The notes: generated by a model not told the origin, from the letters alone. Positions 15,554 through 26,400 are shown, numbered from the stretch's first letter. The stretch is 64,000 nucleotides of DNA from WHSW01 sp963842795 (GCA_963842795.1 CAWJHV010000029.1:4013-68012), one strand, 5' to 3'. Program-made: numbers and translations.

Positions 15554-17725
15554 TCAGTCGGTTACCGGCGCCGGGCGGCCGAGGTGGTAGCCCTGGGCGT
15601 AGTCGACGCCCATCTTCCGCAGGTCGTCGAGCGTCTCGGCGTCCTCGACGCCCTCGGCGACGGTGAGCATGTCGAGGCTCTTGGCGATCGTCACGATCGA
15701 CTCGACGATCGCCCTGTCGGCGAGCGAGTCGCGCAGCCCGCGGACGAACTCCATGTCGATCTTCAGGTAGCGCACGGGCAGGTGCTTGAGGTAGGTGAGC
15801 GAGCCGAATCCGGTGCCGAAGTCGTCGATCGCCAGCGAGCATCCGAGGCGCTCGATCGCGGCGCCGAACGAGCGCAGCTCCTCGGTCGCGGTGGCCGCCG
15901 CCGTCTCGGTGACCTCGAACATCACCTGCGCCGGATCGGCGCCGGAGCGCTCGAGGGCCGCGGTGATCCGCGGCAACAGCGCCGGATCGGTGATCGAGCG
16001 CGCCGAGATGTTGATCGTCACCGTGCCTCGGCGGGTGGCGAGCTCGATCCCTCGCTCGGCCACCCAGCAGTCGATCTCGGCGATCAGGCCGAAGCGCTCG
16101 GCGGTGGGCAGGAACGCGGCGGGCGAGAGCACCGACCCGTCGGGCTCGAGCATCCGCACCAGCACCTCGCAGCCGATCTCGGTGCCGCCGGCGAGCTCGA
16201 AGATCGGCTGGGCGTGCAGCCGCAGGCGCTCGGCGTCGATCGCCTCGCGGACATGGCCCACCCAGGCGAGCCGCTCGTGCCCGGACCCCTCGAAGATCAT
16301 GTAGCGGTCACCGCCGCGCTCCTTCGCCTCGTGCAGGGCAATGTCGGCGGCGACGATCAGCTCCTCGTCCGTCGAGCCCGTCTCCGGGTCGAAGAGGACC
16401 GCCCCGGCACTCGCCCTCGCCGGGACCCGCGACTCGCGCTCGCGGACGGCTCGCAGCAGGGCGGCCAGCCGCGGGCGCACGGCCTCGTCGGTGGGCGCTT
16501 CGAGCACGAGCGCGAACTCGTCGCCGCCGAAGCGGGCGAGGAACTCGTTCGGGCCGAGGACGCGCTCGAGCGCCGCGCCAACGGCCCGCAGCAGCGAATC
16601 GCCCGCGGCGTGGCCGAGGGCGTCGTTGAAGTACTTGAGGTCGTCGACGTCGACGATCGCCACCGCTCCGGCCGTCCCGGCGGCGCGGCGGCGCCCGAGC
16701 TCCTCGGCGAACCGGCGCCGGTTGGCGAGCCCGGTGAGCTCGTCGTGGTCGGCGCGATGGCTGAGCTCCTCCTCGGCCTGGCGGCGCTCGGTGATGTCGG
16801 TGAGCACCCCCTCGAGCTGAACCGCGCCGCCGTCGCCCTCGGCGTGACGGCCGAGGGCGCCCTCGTCGCGGATCCAGACCACGCTGTCGTCGCGGGCGAT
16901 CATCCGGTACTCCATCGAGAGCGGCTCCAGCGTCTGCGCGCAGCGGGCCTCCTCGAGCTCGACCATCTCGCGGTCGTCCGGGTGGATGCGGCTCCACCAG
17001 AAGTTGCTGTCGACGAGCCACTCCTCGGGCGGGAACCCGAGCAGCCGCTCGATCTGGGGCGAGACGTAGAGCCACTTGCCCGCCGGCCCGTACTCGGCCA
17101 GGTAGGTGACCACCGGAAGGCGCTCGATCAGCTCGCGATAACGGCGCTCGGCCAGCGCCAGCAGCTGCTCGGAGCTGCGGCCCCAGGCCGAGCCGACGAG
17201 GACCTGAGCGAGCGCCTCGACCAGCATCAGGTCGTCGTGGGAGAAGTCCGGGCGCGGCACCGAGTGCAGCGCGACCGCGACCGCGTGGCCGCCGTAGGCG
17301 GTGAGCGCGAAGACGAGGCCGTCGTCGGTCTCCAGCGGCCCGTTGCCGGCGAGGTTCGCGGGCGGTGGCCGGGGTGCCTCATCGAGCTTGCCGGCTGAGG
17401 CGATCAGCTCGAACGAGCCTTCACCGCCGAGGGGAGACCAGACCCGGCAGGCGTCGACGCCGAGCTGCTCGCGGACCAGCGCGGCGGCGTCGCCGGCGAG
17501 CCGCTCGAGCGGGACCTGGCCCAGAGCCTGGGCCCGCAGGGCGGCGAGCGCGTCCCGGCGGACGCGCTCGGCGTCCAGCGCTGCGAGCGGGTCGCCAGGC
17601 GGGACGGCGGTGCCGGAGCGCTGCCCGGCGGCGCCGCCGTTGGCGCCTCCGTTTCGCTGCCTCCCATCCCCTGGGCGCGTGCTCGCCTCGCCGGAATACG
17701 GCGTGAGCTTCTGTGGTTGTCCCAA
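15554..17725 (-). CDS. GAF-PAS-GGDEF-EAL cyclic-di-GMP signalling protein
   Basis: 723-aa bifunctional-type c-di-GMP protein with no TM segment. A disordered Gly-rich start is followed by a GAF-like sensor at about 60-185 and PAS/PAC at 195-315. The GGDEF domain has an intact GGDEF site at 400-404 and no clear RxxD inhibitory site. In the EAL domain the signature reads EVL at 520-522, but the metal-binding DDFGTG, the KID lysine and the AEGVED glutamate are present, so phosphodiesterase activity remains possible. The TTG start is tentative; GGGAG directly precedes it. It is one of two such proteins within 6 kb. Confidence 0.88.
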   Translation of the reverse strand: MGQPQKLTPYSGEASTRPGDGRQRNGGANGGAAGQRSGTAVPPGDPLAALDAERVRRDALAALRAQALGQVPLERLAGDAAALVREQLGVDACRVWSPLGGEGSFELIASAGKLDEAPRPPPANLAGNGPLETDDGLVFALTAYGGHAVAVALHSVPRPDFSHDDLMLVEALAQVLVGSAWGRSSEQLLALAERRYRELIERLPVVTYLAEYGPAGKWLYVSPQIERLLGFPPEEWLVDSNFWWSRIHPDDREMVELEEARCAQTLEPLSMEYRMIARDDSVVWIRDEGALGRHAEGDGGAVQLEGVLTDITERRQAEEELSHRADHDELTGLANRRRFAEELGRRRAAGTAGAVAIVDVDDLKYFNDALGHAAGDSLLRAVGAALERVLGPNEFLARFGGDEFALVLEAPTDEAVRPRLAALLRAVRERESRVPARASAGAVLFDPETGSTDEELIVAADIALHEAKERGGDRYMIFEGSGHERLAWVGHVREAIDAERLRLHAQPIFELAGGTEIGCEVLVRMLEPDGSVLSPAAFLPTAERFGLIAEIDCWVAERGIELATRRGTVTINISARSITDPALLPRITAALERSGADPAQVMFEVTETAAATATEELRSFGAAIERLGCSLAIDDFGTGFGSLTYLKHLPVRYLKIDMEFVRGLRDSLADRAIVESIVTIAKSLDMLTVAEGVEDAETLDDLRKMGVDYAQGYHLGRPAPVTD

Positions 17726-17827
17726 CTCCCGATCGTCTCCCTAAAGACCACCGTTTTCGGGGTCGTGGTAATCATCGGCACCCTCGGCGAGAGCCTTAGC
17801 CACCGCGCCGGCAACGGACCGACCGGT

Positions 17828-18229
17828 TCAGGGCGTGGTTCGATCCAACCCGGCGGCCTCGAGGGCCGCCTCCCAGCTGAAGAAGACGTCGAGCCGGGAA
17901 ATACGGTCGCCGCGAAATCGCCACACGCAGCCGATCGGCTGCTCGATCCAGTTCTCGACCCCCTTGATCCGCCCGCGCTGGTAGTAGAGCCCGACGACGC
18001 TCTCGGCACCGTCGATCAGGCGCTCCTCCTCCCAGTGGTACTCGTCGAAGCTCTCGGTCCACAGCCGCAGCACCTCCCGCAGCCCGTCGTGTCCGCGGTA
18101 GACCGACTGGTCGAGCCACTCGGGCGGGGTGTGAAGCTCGGCCTCCGTGTCGTAGAAGCGCGACCAGTCCTCGCCCGCGTTGAAGGCGACGTTGAGTTCG
18201 TGGATCAGCTCCAGCCGGCTCTCCGACAT
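17828..18229 (-). CDS. SnoaL-like/NTF2-fold protein
   Basis: 133-aa NTF2-fold protein. The first helix is RLELIHELNVAFNAGED. The aromatic cavity patterns FYDTEAELHTPPEW and FDEYHWEEERLIDG are typical of the large SnoaL_2/DUF4440 group, whose members usually have no confirmed substrate. A divergent promoter region separates it from the membrane protein starting at 18302; AATACT lies 9 nt before its ATG. Confidence 0.75.
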   Translation of the reverse strand: MSESRLELIHELNVAFNAGEDWSRFYDTEAELHTPPEWLDQSVYRGHDGLREVLRLWTESFDEYHWEEERLIDGAESVVGLYYQRGRIKGVENWIEQPIGCVWRFRGDRISRLDVFFSWEAALEAAGLDRTTP

Positions 18230-18289
18230 CGCCCCGGCAGTATTCCGCCCCGGCGCCGACGGCGGCGGGCGCGTAGGCGCGGCGGGATC

Positions 18290-18295
18290 TAGGAT
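18290..18295 (+). promoter_or_regulatory. -10 box TAGGAT of a leaderless promoter
   Basis: TAGGAT, 6 nt, then ATG at 18302. Confidence 0.65.
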
Positions 18296-18301
18296 CGGCC
18301 G

Positions 18302-19063
18302 ATGCGGTACGGGCTCATCCTCGCCGGGCTGGTGACGCTCGTGTTCACGGTCGGTTTCATCGGCCAGGCCGCCTGGGCGACGACCCTGTGGCCGTGGGAG
18401 GTCACGCCGCTCTCCTACCTCTTCCTCGCCTCGATCCTGGCCGCGATCGCGACGCCGGTGATCTGGATCGGCGTCAGCGGCGAGTTCGCCGCGATGCGCG
18501 CCGGGGCGGTCGACCTCGGGGTCACCTACGGAGCCATGCTCGTCTACCTGATCACCCTGATCGGCGACGACGGTCAGCCCGCCCTCGGCGCCTACGCGGT
18601 CGTCTTCGCGCTCGGGCTCGTCGGGATGGTGGTCACCTACTCCCGCACCCGCACGATCCGCTGGAGCGACCCGCGGCCGATGCCGAGCCCCGTTCGCGCC
18701 TCGTTCCTGCTCTTCGCCGTGATCCTGATCGCCGCCGGCCTGGCGCTCGTCTTCGGGGCGGACATCTTCCCCTGGGAGCTCGGCGACGAGACCTCGGTGA
18801 TGTTCGGCTTCATCTACCTCGGCGCCGCCGCCTACTTCCTCTACGGCGCCCTCGATCCCCGGTGGCCCAACGCCCAGGGCCAGCTGGTCGGCTTCCTCGC
18901 CTACGACCTCGTCCTCATCGGCCCGTTCGTCGACCGCTTCGACGAGGTCTCCGGCGGTGAGCTCACCAGCCTGATCGTCTACACCGCGTTCGTCGTCTAC
19001 AGCGGCGCGCTCGCCGCCTACTACCTGTTCGTGGCGCCGCAGACGCGGATCAAGCTCGCGTAG
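18302..19063 (+). CDS. Multi-pass membrane protein of unknown function
   Basis: 253-aa protein with about seven to eight hydrophobic segments: residues 4-24, 39-58, 72-88, 95-112, 131-150, 163-183, 195-210 and 222-245. Several pairs of aromatic and acidic residues lie in the connecting loops. I recognise no catalytic motif or transporter signature. It sits between a SnoaL gene (divergent) and a GGDEF-EAL gene (convergent, stops 2 nt apart). ATG fits the TAGGAT box. Confidence 0.75.
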   Translation: MRYGLILAGLVTLVFTVGFIGQAAWATTLWPWEVTPLSYLFLASILAAIATPVIWIGVSGEFAAMRAGAVDLGVTYGAMLVYLITLIGDDGQPALGAYAVVFALGLVGMVVTYSRTRTIRWSDPRPMPSPVRASFLLFAVILIAAGLALVFGADIFPWELGDETSVMFGFIYLGAAAYFLYGALDPRWPNAQGQLVGFLAYDLVLIGPFVDRFDEVSGGELTSLIVYTAFVVYSGALAAYYLFVAPQTRIKLA

Positions 19064-19065
19064 AT

Positions 19066-21555
19066 CTACGGCTGCGGCGCGGGCTCGAGCAGCTCGCTCA
19101 CCGGGCGGGGCCGGCCGACGTGGTAGCCCTGCGCGTAATCGACCCCGACCTCGCGCAGCGCTTCCAGCGTCGCCGCGTCCTCGACCGACTCGGCGATCGT
19201 CTGCTTGTCGAGGCCCTGGGCGATGTGGACGATCGACTCGATCACGAGCTCGTCGGTGCGGCTGCGCGGGGGACGGACGAAATCGCCGTCGATCTTCAGG
19301 TACTCGGCCGGGAGGTGCTTGAGGTAATGGAAGGAGCCGAAGCCGGTGCCGAAGTCGTCGAGAGCGAAGCCGCAGCCGAGCTCGTTGAGCGCGATCGCGA
19401 ACCGGCGGGCGACGCTGGTGTTGCCGATTGCCGCGGTCTCGGTGATCTCGAAGATCAGCCGCCCCGCGTCGACGCCGCCGCGGATCAGGCCGTCGCGGAT
19501 CACGTCGAGCAGCTGGCGGTCGTCCAGCGAGAGCGCCGAGAGGTTGACCTCGAGCCGCAGCTCGGGCGTCTCCGCGAGCAGCTCGAGCGCCTCGGCGACC
19601 ACCCAGCGGTCGATCGCGTGGATCAGTCCGAGCCGCTCGGCGACCCCGAGGAAGGCCCCCGGAGCGATCGGCTCGCCCTCGCCGTCGGCCATCCGCAGCA
19701 GCAGCTCGTGCTGGGAGACCTTCCCCGTGCGCAGGTCCATGATCGGCTGGCAGTAGAGAACGAACAGGTCGCGCTCCAGCGCCTCCCGGATCCGGTGCTC
19801 CCAGCCGAGGCGGGTCTCGGCGCTGCGGTGCTCGGCGTCCGACGGTCGCACCGTGGCCGCGCGATCGCGCCCGCCGTCCTTGGCCAGGTACATCGCCCGG
19901 TCGGCGTCGGCGAGCAGCTCCTCGCCGTTGTGCCCCTCGCCGCCGAACGCGGCCATGCCGATGCTGGCGGTGACCCCGATCGGGCGCCCGTCGATCGGCA
20001 GCACGTGGGCTCGCAGGGTCTCGAGCAGGGAGAGTGCCGTCCTCGCCGCCCCTTCCCTGGTCGCCCACGGGAGCAGGACCGCGAACTCGTCGCCGCCGAG
20101 CCGCGCGAGAACGTCGCCCTCGCCGAGCTGCTGGCGGAGCAGGCCGCCGACGCTGCGCAGCAGGTCGTCTCCGGCCCGGTGGCCGAAGGCGTCGTTGACG
20201 TACTTGAAGTTGTCGAGGTCGAGCATCAGCACCGCGCCGGCGGCACCGTTGGCGGGGGCGGCGGCGACCGCTTGCGAGAGCTCCTGCACGAAGCGCCGCC
20301 GGTTGAAGAGCTCGGTCAGCGGATCGTGGTCGGCGAGCCATTGCAGCTGCGCCTCGAACCGCTTGCGCTCGGTGATGTCGCGCCCAATCGCCGAGATCGC
20401 CAGCAGCGAGCCGTCGTGGTCGCGAACCGCCGTCAACGCGAGCGACACGTCGACGACCGAGCCGTCCTTGCGCAGACGGGCGGTCTCGAAGTGCTCGACC
20501 GCCTGACCGGCGATCAGCCGCTCGACCTTCGCCTCGTACTCGCCGATCAGCTCCTCGGGGACGATCGCGGTCAGGGGCCGGCCGATCATCTCCTCCGGCT
20601 CCCATCCGTACAGCTGGGTCGCGCCGGGGTTCCAACTGGTGATCGTCCCGTCGAGGGTCCGGCTGATGATCGCGTCGTCGGACGAGCGGACGAGCGAGGC
20701 GAGCTCCGCGGTCACGCGCTCGGCCTCCCTCTCGACCGTGACGTCCTCGCACACACCGAGCATCCGCAGCGGTTTGCCCGCCTCGTCGGCGACCACTTCG
20801 CCCTGGGTCCGCATCAGGAACACGCTCCCGTCGGGACGCAGGCAGCGCTTGACGTCGTCGAACGGCTGGTGGTCGGCGAACGCCTTGTGGTTGCGCTCGT
20901 CGACCGACTCGCGATCGTCGGGGTGGACGCGGTTGAGGAACTCCTCGTAGCTGGGCTCGGCCTCGCCGGGCTCGAGCCCGTAGATGCGGAAGAGCTCGTC
21001 CGACCAGGTGACCTCGTTGTTCGGGATGTCCCACTCCCAGCTCCCTAGGCGCGCCAGCCGCTCGGCCTCGGTGAGCCGTTCGGTGGTCTGGCGCAGCTCG
21101 CTCTCGACGCGGAGCTGCTCCGTGAGGTCCCGGACGATCGCGATCGAGAGCTCCTCGCCCTCGATCGTCGCCTTGCCGAGCGTGATCTGGGCCGGGAACA
21201 CGCTCCCGTCCCGGCGCCGGCCCTCGAGTACGATCCGGCCCGCGCCAGGCCTCCGCTGCGGCTCGGTGGGCATCGGCACCCGCGGCAGCAGGTCGGCCGA
21301 GGAGAGCCCTTCGACGTCGGCCGCGGCGTAACCGAAGGCTTCCAGGCCGGCGACGTTCATGAAGATGAGCCCGCCCCCGCCGTCGGCGACGAACAGCGGG
21401 TCGCGGATCCCGTTAGCGAACTGTTCGGCGAGCGAACGCGCTGAAAGTGCGCGCATCGGTGCCCACCGCTCTCCCTCGGGCTTCCTGCCGTCGGAGGCAT
21501 CCCGGGCGAGACTCCCGGCGATATGACTGTCCATGTCGAGAGTGGAGTTTCGCAC
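19066..21555 (-). CDS. Triple-PAS GGDEF-EAL cyclic-di-GMP signalling protein
   Basis: 829-aa cytosolic c-di-GMP protein. Three PAS domains lie at about 45-150, 155-275 and 280-400. The second has a PAS_3 (HPDD) signature and the third a classical SWNPGATQLYGW signature. The GGDEF domain has an intact RLGGDEF site. In the EAL domain the signature is ELL (HELLLRM) and the usual EGVE is ESVE, while LDDFGTG and the KID lysine are kept. Catalysis by the EAL half is therefore doubtful but not excluded. Start is at GTG 21555, or at an in-frame ATG at 21534. The last 30 residues closely resemble the other GGDEF-EAL protein here. Confidence 0.88.
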   Translation of the reverse strand: MRNSTLDMDSHIAGSLARDASDGRKPEGERWAPMRALSARSLAEQFANGIRDPLFVADGGGGLIFMNVAGLEAFGYAAADVEGLSSADLLPRVPMPTEPQRRPGAGRIVLEGRRRDGSVFPAQITLGKATIEGEELSIAIVRDLTEQLRVESELRQTTERLTEAERLARLGSWEWDIPNNEVTWSDELFRIYGLEPGEAEPSYEEFLNRVHPDDRESVDERNHKAFADHQPFDDVKRCLRPDGSVFLMRTQGEVVADEAGKPLRMLGVCEDVTVEREAERVTAELASLVRSSDDAIISRTLDGTITSWNPGATQLYGWEPEEMIGRPLTAIVPEELIGEYEAKVERLIAGQAVEHFETARLRKDGSVVDVSLALTAVRDHDGSLLAISAIGRDITERKRFEAQLQWLADHDPLTELFNRRRFVQELSQAVAAAPANGAAGAVLMLDLDNFKYVNDAFGHRAGDDLLRSVGGLLRQQLGEGDVLARLGGDEFAVLLPWATREGAARTALSLLETLRAHVLPIDGRPIGVTASIGMAAFGGEGHNGEELLADADRAMYLAKDGGRDRAATVRPSDAEHRSAETRLGWEHRIREALERDLFVLYCQPIMDLRTGKVSQHELLLRMADGEGEPIAPGAFLGVAERLGLIHAIDRWVVAEALELLAETPELRLEVNLSALSLDDRQLLDVIRDGLIRGGVDAGRLIFEITETAAIGNTSVARRFAIALNELGCGFALDDFGTGFGSFHYLKHLPAEYLKIDGDFVRPPRSRTDELVIESIVHIAQGLDKQTIAESVEDAATLEALREVGVDYAQGYHVGRPRPVSELLEPAPQP

Positions 21556-21631
21556 AGAGCGGGAAACCTTGTGCCCAATCGGCCAAGCTTCGGTGCCAGA
21601 CGTGCGCCTCCTTGTCTCTACTTGAAACGGG

Positions 21632-23344
21632 TTAGTGCTGGCAGTTGGCGGTGAGCGCGGCGAGCAGCAGGATCGAGCCGGCGGCGTAATCGATCGCCGG
21701 CTCGGAGGTGACGTAGTCGGAGAGCCTGTCCTCGTACGTGGCGAAGCGGCTGTTGAGCCGGCCGCTCGCCTCGAACCCCTGCCCGGTGACCTGGGCCCGC
21801 GGGGCCGGTCCGCCGACCACCGCCCCGCGCGGCAGGCCCGGCCCGAAGACCGAGGCCCAGGTATGCGGATGGCGCGGCGCCCGCGGCCCGTAGCCGGCGA
21901 CGAAGCTGCGCCCGAACGGGTTGCGCCCGACCAGGTAGTCGCGGGCGCCGGCGGCGACCTCGCAGCCGCGAGGCAGGCCCTGCGGGGTCGCCGTGGCGAG
22001 CGCGGCGAGTGCGCCGGCGCCGCCGTTGGTCGCGGTCGTCCCCCAGCTGAAGTAGCCCGGCATGCCGAAGGCGTTGACGCGGGCGTTGGCCAGGGCGATC
22101 TTGCCGTTGCGGCGCAGGACCTCGCAGCCGATCGCGCCGGCGTCGCCGGGCAGCGGCCCGTCGCCGAACGCCCCGCAGGCGTCAGCGGCGGCGAAGGAGG
22201 CGAACGAGTCGATCACCCCGAGGTTGCCGTCGGGGCCCGGCGGGCCGTCGATCAGGGCCTGGAAGTCGCTCAGGTAGCTGCCGTCGCAGACGCCGGCGGC
22301 GCAGGTCGCCCGGTAGAGCTCGACCGCGCCCGCTGCGAGCGAGTCCTGCCACAGGTCGCCGGCGTAGAAGTTGCCCGCGTAGGACGGATACCCGGCCCGT
22401 CGCAGCGGCCGAGCGGCACGGCCGGCGGCCTTGCCCGCCGCGTACCACTCACGCGCCGCGGAGAGCAGGCCCAGGTCGCCGGTGCGCCGGGCGGCCAGCG
22501 CGAGCGCGGTCGCCGCCTTGCCGCCGAGGTCGCCGCCGATCTCCGGGTAGGCAAAGCGGGTGCCGATCCCCGGCTTGGCCGAGGAATCGTCGTCGGCCGG
22601 GTTGCGGAAGCCGAGGTCGTGGTCGCGCTCGTCGCCGACCTGGGCGATGAACAGGTCGGCCGCGGGGTGCGCCTTGACCAGCCACCGGATGCCGACGTCG
22701 GCCTCGGCCTCCAGCGCCGGCGCGTCGGCTGGGTCGAGCAGCGCCGCCGCCTGCAGCAGCGCGGCGGCGAACGCGGTCGTCTGGGTGAAATGAAGCGTGT
22801 CGCCGGCATCCATCCAGCCGCCCGTGATCTCGATCTGCTCGCCCGCGTGCACCGGGGCGTCGGGATGGACGATGGCGTCGTGCAGGTGCGCCGGCCCGTG
22901 GATCGGCGAGGGCTCGGTGCCGTCGCGGTTGGCCGCGAAGAACTGGAGGATCGCGAGCAGGGCCGGGCGCGCGCCCGAGGCATCGACCCTCCACCGCTTC
23001 GAGCGCAGCTTGCCGACGACGACCCGGTAGGAGCCGAGGGTTTCGACGCCGCTGAGTCCTGCGGCGTACGCGTGGCGCCAGGGGTCGGGCTTGCCCGGGG
23101 CGCGACGCAGGCGACCGCGGAGCACCGCGCTGCCGTCTGCGTCGACGACCTTGAAGCGGTGCCCGCGCAGGTTGCGGTCGCTGCCGACGATCGCGACCTT
23201 CGCCTCGCCGGGAGCGCTCGGCCCGCCGACCCGGATCGCCGGCGACGGCCCCTTGGCGAGCGCCGGCGCCGCCGGGGCGAGCGCCGCGACCGCGGCGAGC
23301 GCGAGCGCCGCGGCCACGGTTCGTGTCGAGCTCGGGTGGCGCAT
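21632..23344 (-). CDS. Secreted glycoside hydrolase family 9 (endoglucanase-like)
   Basis: 570-aa exported enzyme with a signal peptide at residues 1-30 ending ALA. An N-terminal Ig-like CelD_N domain at about 33-120 precedes an (alpha/alpha)6 barrel. The GH9 catalytic-base signature is GGWMDAGD at 175-182. The usual HPHHR motif reads HPHTW. The catalytic-acid signature is present as SEPAIDY at 547-553 (family: NEVAIDYNA). ATG at 23344 gives a clean signal peptide. The altered HPHHR-equivalent may shift substrate choice away from cellulose. Divergent from the M36 peptidase. Confidence 0.82.
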   Translation of the reverse strand: MRHPSSTRTVAAALALAAVAALAPAAPALAKGPSPAIRVGGPSAPGEAKVAIVGSDRNLRGHRFKVVDADGSAVLRGRLRRAPGKPDPWRHAYAAGLSGVETLGSYRVVVGKLRSKRWRVDASGARPALLAILQFFAANRDGTEPSPIHGPAHLHDAIVHPDAPVHAGEQIEITGGWMDAGDTLHFTQTTAFAAALLQAAALLDPADAPALEAEADVGIRWLVKAHPAADLFIAQVGDERDHDLGFRNPADDDSSAKPGIGTRFAYPEIGGDLGGKAATALALAARRTGDLGLLSAAREWYAAGKAAGRAARPLRRAGYPSYAGNFYAGDLWQDSLAAGAVELYRATCAAGVCDGSYLSDFQALIDGPPGPDGNLGVIDSFASFAAADACGAFGDGPLPGDAGAIGCEVLRRNGKIALANARVNAFGMPGYFSWGTTATNGGAGALAALATATPQGLPRGCEVAAGARDYLVGRNPFGRSFVAGYGPRAPRHPHTWASVFGPGLPRGAVVGGPAPRAQVTGQGFEASGRLNSRFATYEDRLSDYVTSEPAIDYAAGSILLLAALTANCQH

Positions 23345-23477
23345 CGGGTCCTGATTGTCCCCAACACGCGACCGCGTCCCGTGTCGCGCACTTCGTGAGG
23401 TTTCCAACGCGCCCGCCGCGGGTAACCGGCGCCCGTTTGCTGTGGTCGCAAGGGGATCGACGCGGGAGGTATCGGGG

Positions 23478-26400
23478 ATGAGGATTCGTGGCCGCTTCAC
23501 GACAGGGGCCGGTCGGCGCGTCGCGCTCGCCGGTTTGATCGCGGCCCTGGCCGCGGCCGCGATCCCGAACTCCGCGGGCGCGGTGGCGACGATCTTCGAC
23601 CAGCCCGTCGGCCTTCCCGACCTCGACGTCCGTGAGCAGGCTGTCGCCCCGAGCGCGGCCCAGCGCCGGCTCGTCGACGGCCTCGGCGCCCGTGCGAGCT
23701 GGAACCGCTTCGGCACCCCCGAGTCGCTGATCAACGACGGCGGCTATCTGGGCTCGCGGCCGGCCGGCTCCGCGAGCGACGCCGCTCGCGCCTGGATCCG
23801 CGCCAACCGCGGCCTGTTCAAGCTCACCGACGCCGACGTCTCCGGCCTCGCGGTGCTCTCCGACTCGCAGCTGCGCGGGACCGGCGGCCACGCGGTGATC
23901 TTCAACCAGCGCTTCGGCGGGCTCGAGGCGGGCCAGGACGGGATGATCACCGTCGGGATCAACTCCCAGGGTGTCTTCTACGCCAGCTCCTCGTCCGCCG
24001 GCAGCCAGGCGGCGCCCGAGCCGGCGACGCTCTCGCCGACCCAGGCCTGGCGCTCCGCCGCCGCCAACGCCGGCCTCAGCGCCAAGTCGAGCGCGATCTC
24101 CGACGTCCACACCGCGGGCGGCTGGACGACCTTCACCGCCGCCGGGCTGGCGACGCCGCTCGACCCGCGCGGCAAGGGCCCGATCGGCCAGCGCGCCCGG
24201 CTGGTCGCCTTCCCGACCGACGACGGCGTCCGCGCCGCCTTCGAGACGATCGTCATGGACGTCGACTCCGCCGGGCCGAAGGCCTACAAGTCGTTCGTCG
24301 ACGCGCGCACCGGCGAGGTCCTCTTCCGACAGAACGCGGTCGAGCAGCTCGCAGCCCAGGACGCCAACGACACGTTCAGCGGCACCACCAACGGCCCGAA
24401 CGACTGCGGCCCCCGCCACCCGATCGGCGTCGAGACCGGGATCCGCTCGATCTTCGTCTTCGCCTCGGCCAACCTCCCGGCCGACGACATCGTCCTCAAG
24501 CTGTTCAACCCGCACGGCGTCGCGGTCGCCTCGGCCGATACCGGCTCGAGCCCGGAGGCGATCAGCTACTCGAAGGCCAACGGCGGCGTGCTCGAAGCGG
24601 GCACCTGGCGGACCCAGGTGTGCCAGTTCGACCACGCGGTCCCTGCGTTCGACTACAGCGGCACCTGGGCCACCAGCTCCAGCGCGGTGAACCCGACGAC
24701 GCCGAACCCGGCGTGGAAGTACTTCGAGGCCAACCCGCCGCTCGACTACTCGAACACCGACAGCCGGATCGTCGGCTGCTGGATCGCGGAGAGCGGCGCC
24801 GTCCCGCCGTGCGACCGGGTCGAGGGCAACCTCGCCTCGCGCGCGCCGTGGGACGTCCTGGTCGGATCCGGCTCGACCCTGACCACGGAGGGCAACAACG
24901 CCCGCACGGCCGAGTCGTGGACCAATCCCCTGGCTCCGGGGCCGTTCGGCTTCATGCCGACCGCCACCGACCGCAAGTACGCCTTCGGCTGGACCAACCA
25001 GTGGCAGACGTCCGGTTGCGACCCGGCCACGCTCGTTCCGACCTCGGGGAACGACATCGCGGCCAGCGTCACGAACCTGTTCGTGGGCCACAACCGCTTC
25101 CACGACTTCAGCTACCGCCTCGGCTTCACCGAGGACAACTTCAACATGCAGACCGACAACTTCGGCAGCGTCGGCGGCCGGGCCGCCGACCCGGAGATCG
25201 GCGACGTGCAGGCGGGAGCGCTCACCGGCGGCTTCCCGACCTTCGAGGGCCGTGACAACGCCAACCAGATCACCCTCAACGACGGCATCCCCGGGATCAC
25301 CAACCAGTACCTGTTCCAGCCGATCGCCGGCGCCTTCTACTCACCCTGCGTCGACGGCGACTACGACACCTCGGTCTTCGGCCACGAGTACACGCACGCG
25401 ATCTCGAACCGCATGGTCGGCGGGCCGGACTCCGGGCTCACCGGCGCCCAGGCGGGCGCGATGGGCGAGAGCTGGTCGGACCTGAACGCGCTCGAGTACC
25501 TGCACGCCTACGACTACGTGCCCACCGCCGGCGAGAACGACTGGGCCGAGGGCCCGTACGTGACCGGCAACCCCGAGCGCGGGATCCGCGACTTCGCGCT
25601 CAACGACAACCCGCTCAACTACTCCGACATCGGCTTCGACGTCACCGGGCCCGAGGTGCACGCCGACGGCGAGATCTGGAACGCCGTCAACTACGACGTC
25701 CGCCAGGCGCTGGCGCGCCGCTACGACGCCAACTTCCCGTCGGGCAACGCGGCGCTGCAGCTGCGCTGCGCGGAGGGCGAGCTGCCCGTGGACCGCTGCC
25801 CGGGCAACCGCCGCTGGATCCAGCTCGTCTTCGACGCCTTCCTGCTCCAGCCGCCGACGACCAGCATGCTCGACGCCCGCGACGCGATGCTCGCCTCCGA
25901 CATCAACCGGTTCGGGGGCCAGAACCAGGCGACGATCTGGAACGCGTTCGCCAAGCGCGGCTTCGGCGAGTCGGCGCAGAACTCCTCGACCGACGAGGAC
26001 CAGCCGCATGCCGCGTTCGATTCGCCGCACGCCGACGAGGCGACGGTGACCCTCGATCCGCGCAGGCCCGACGGCGGCCTGGTGGACACCCGGTTCTTCA
26101 TCGGCCGGTTCGAGGCGCGAGCGACCCCGGTCGCCGACACCTATCCGGAGACGAGCCGCAGCGACACGGTCAGCCTCGTGCCCGGGCGCTACGAGCTGAT
26201 CGCCCAGGCGCGCGGCTACGGGATGCGCCGGTTCCAGATCAACGTGAGCGCGGGCGAGACCGTGACCGAGACGGTCCACCTGGACCAGAACTGGGCGTCG
26301 GAGCGCCGCGGGGCGACCGCGACCGGCGACGGCACCGACCAGGCGAACCTGATCGACGACACCGAAGCGACCCAGTGGGAGGTCACCGGGCTGCCGGCGA

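Noticed and set aside
18230..21034. Open frame extending about 930 codons upstream of the 17828-18229 SnoaL gene
   Set aside because: It overlaps the real GGDEF-EAL gene on the same strand in another frame and shows no domain.
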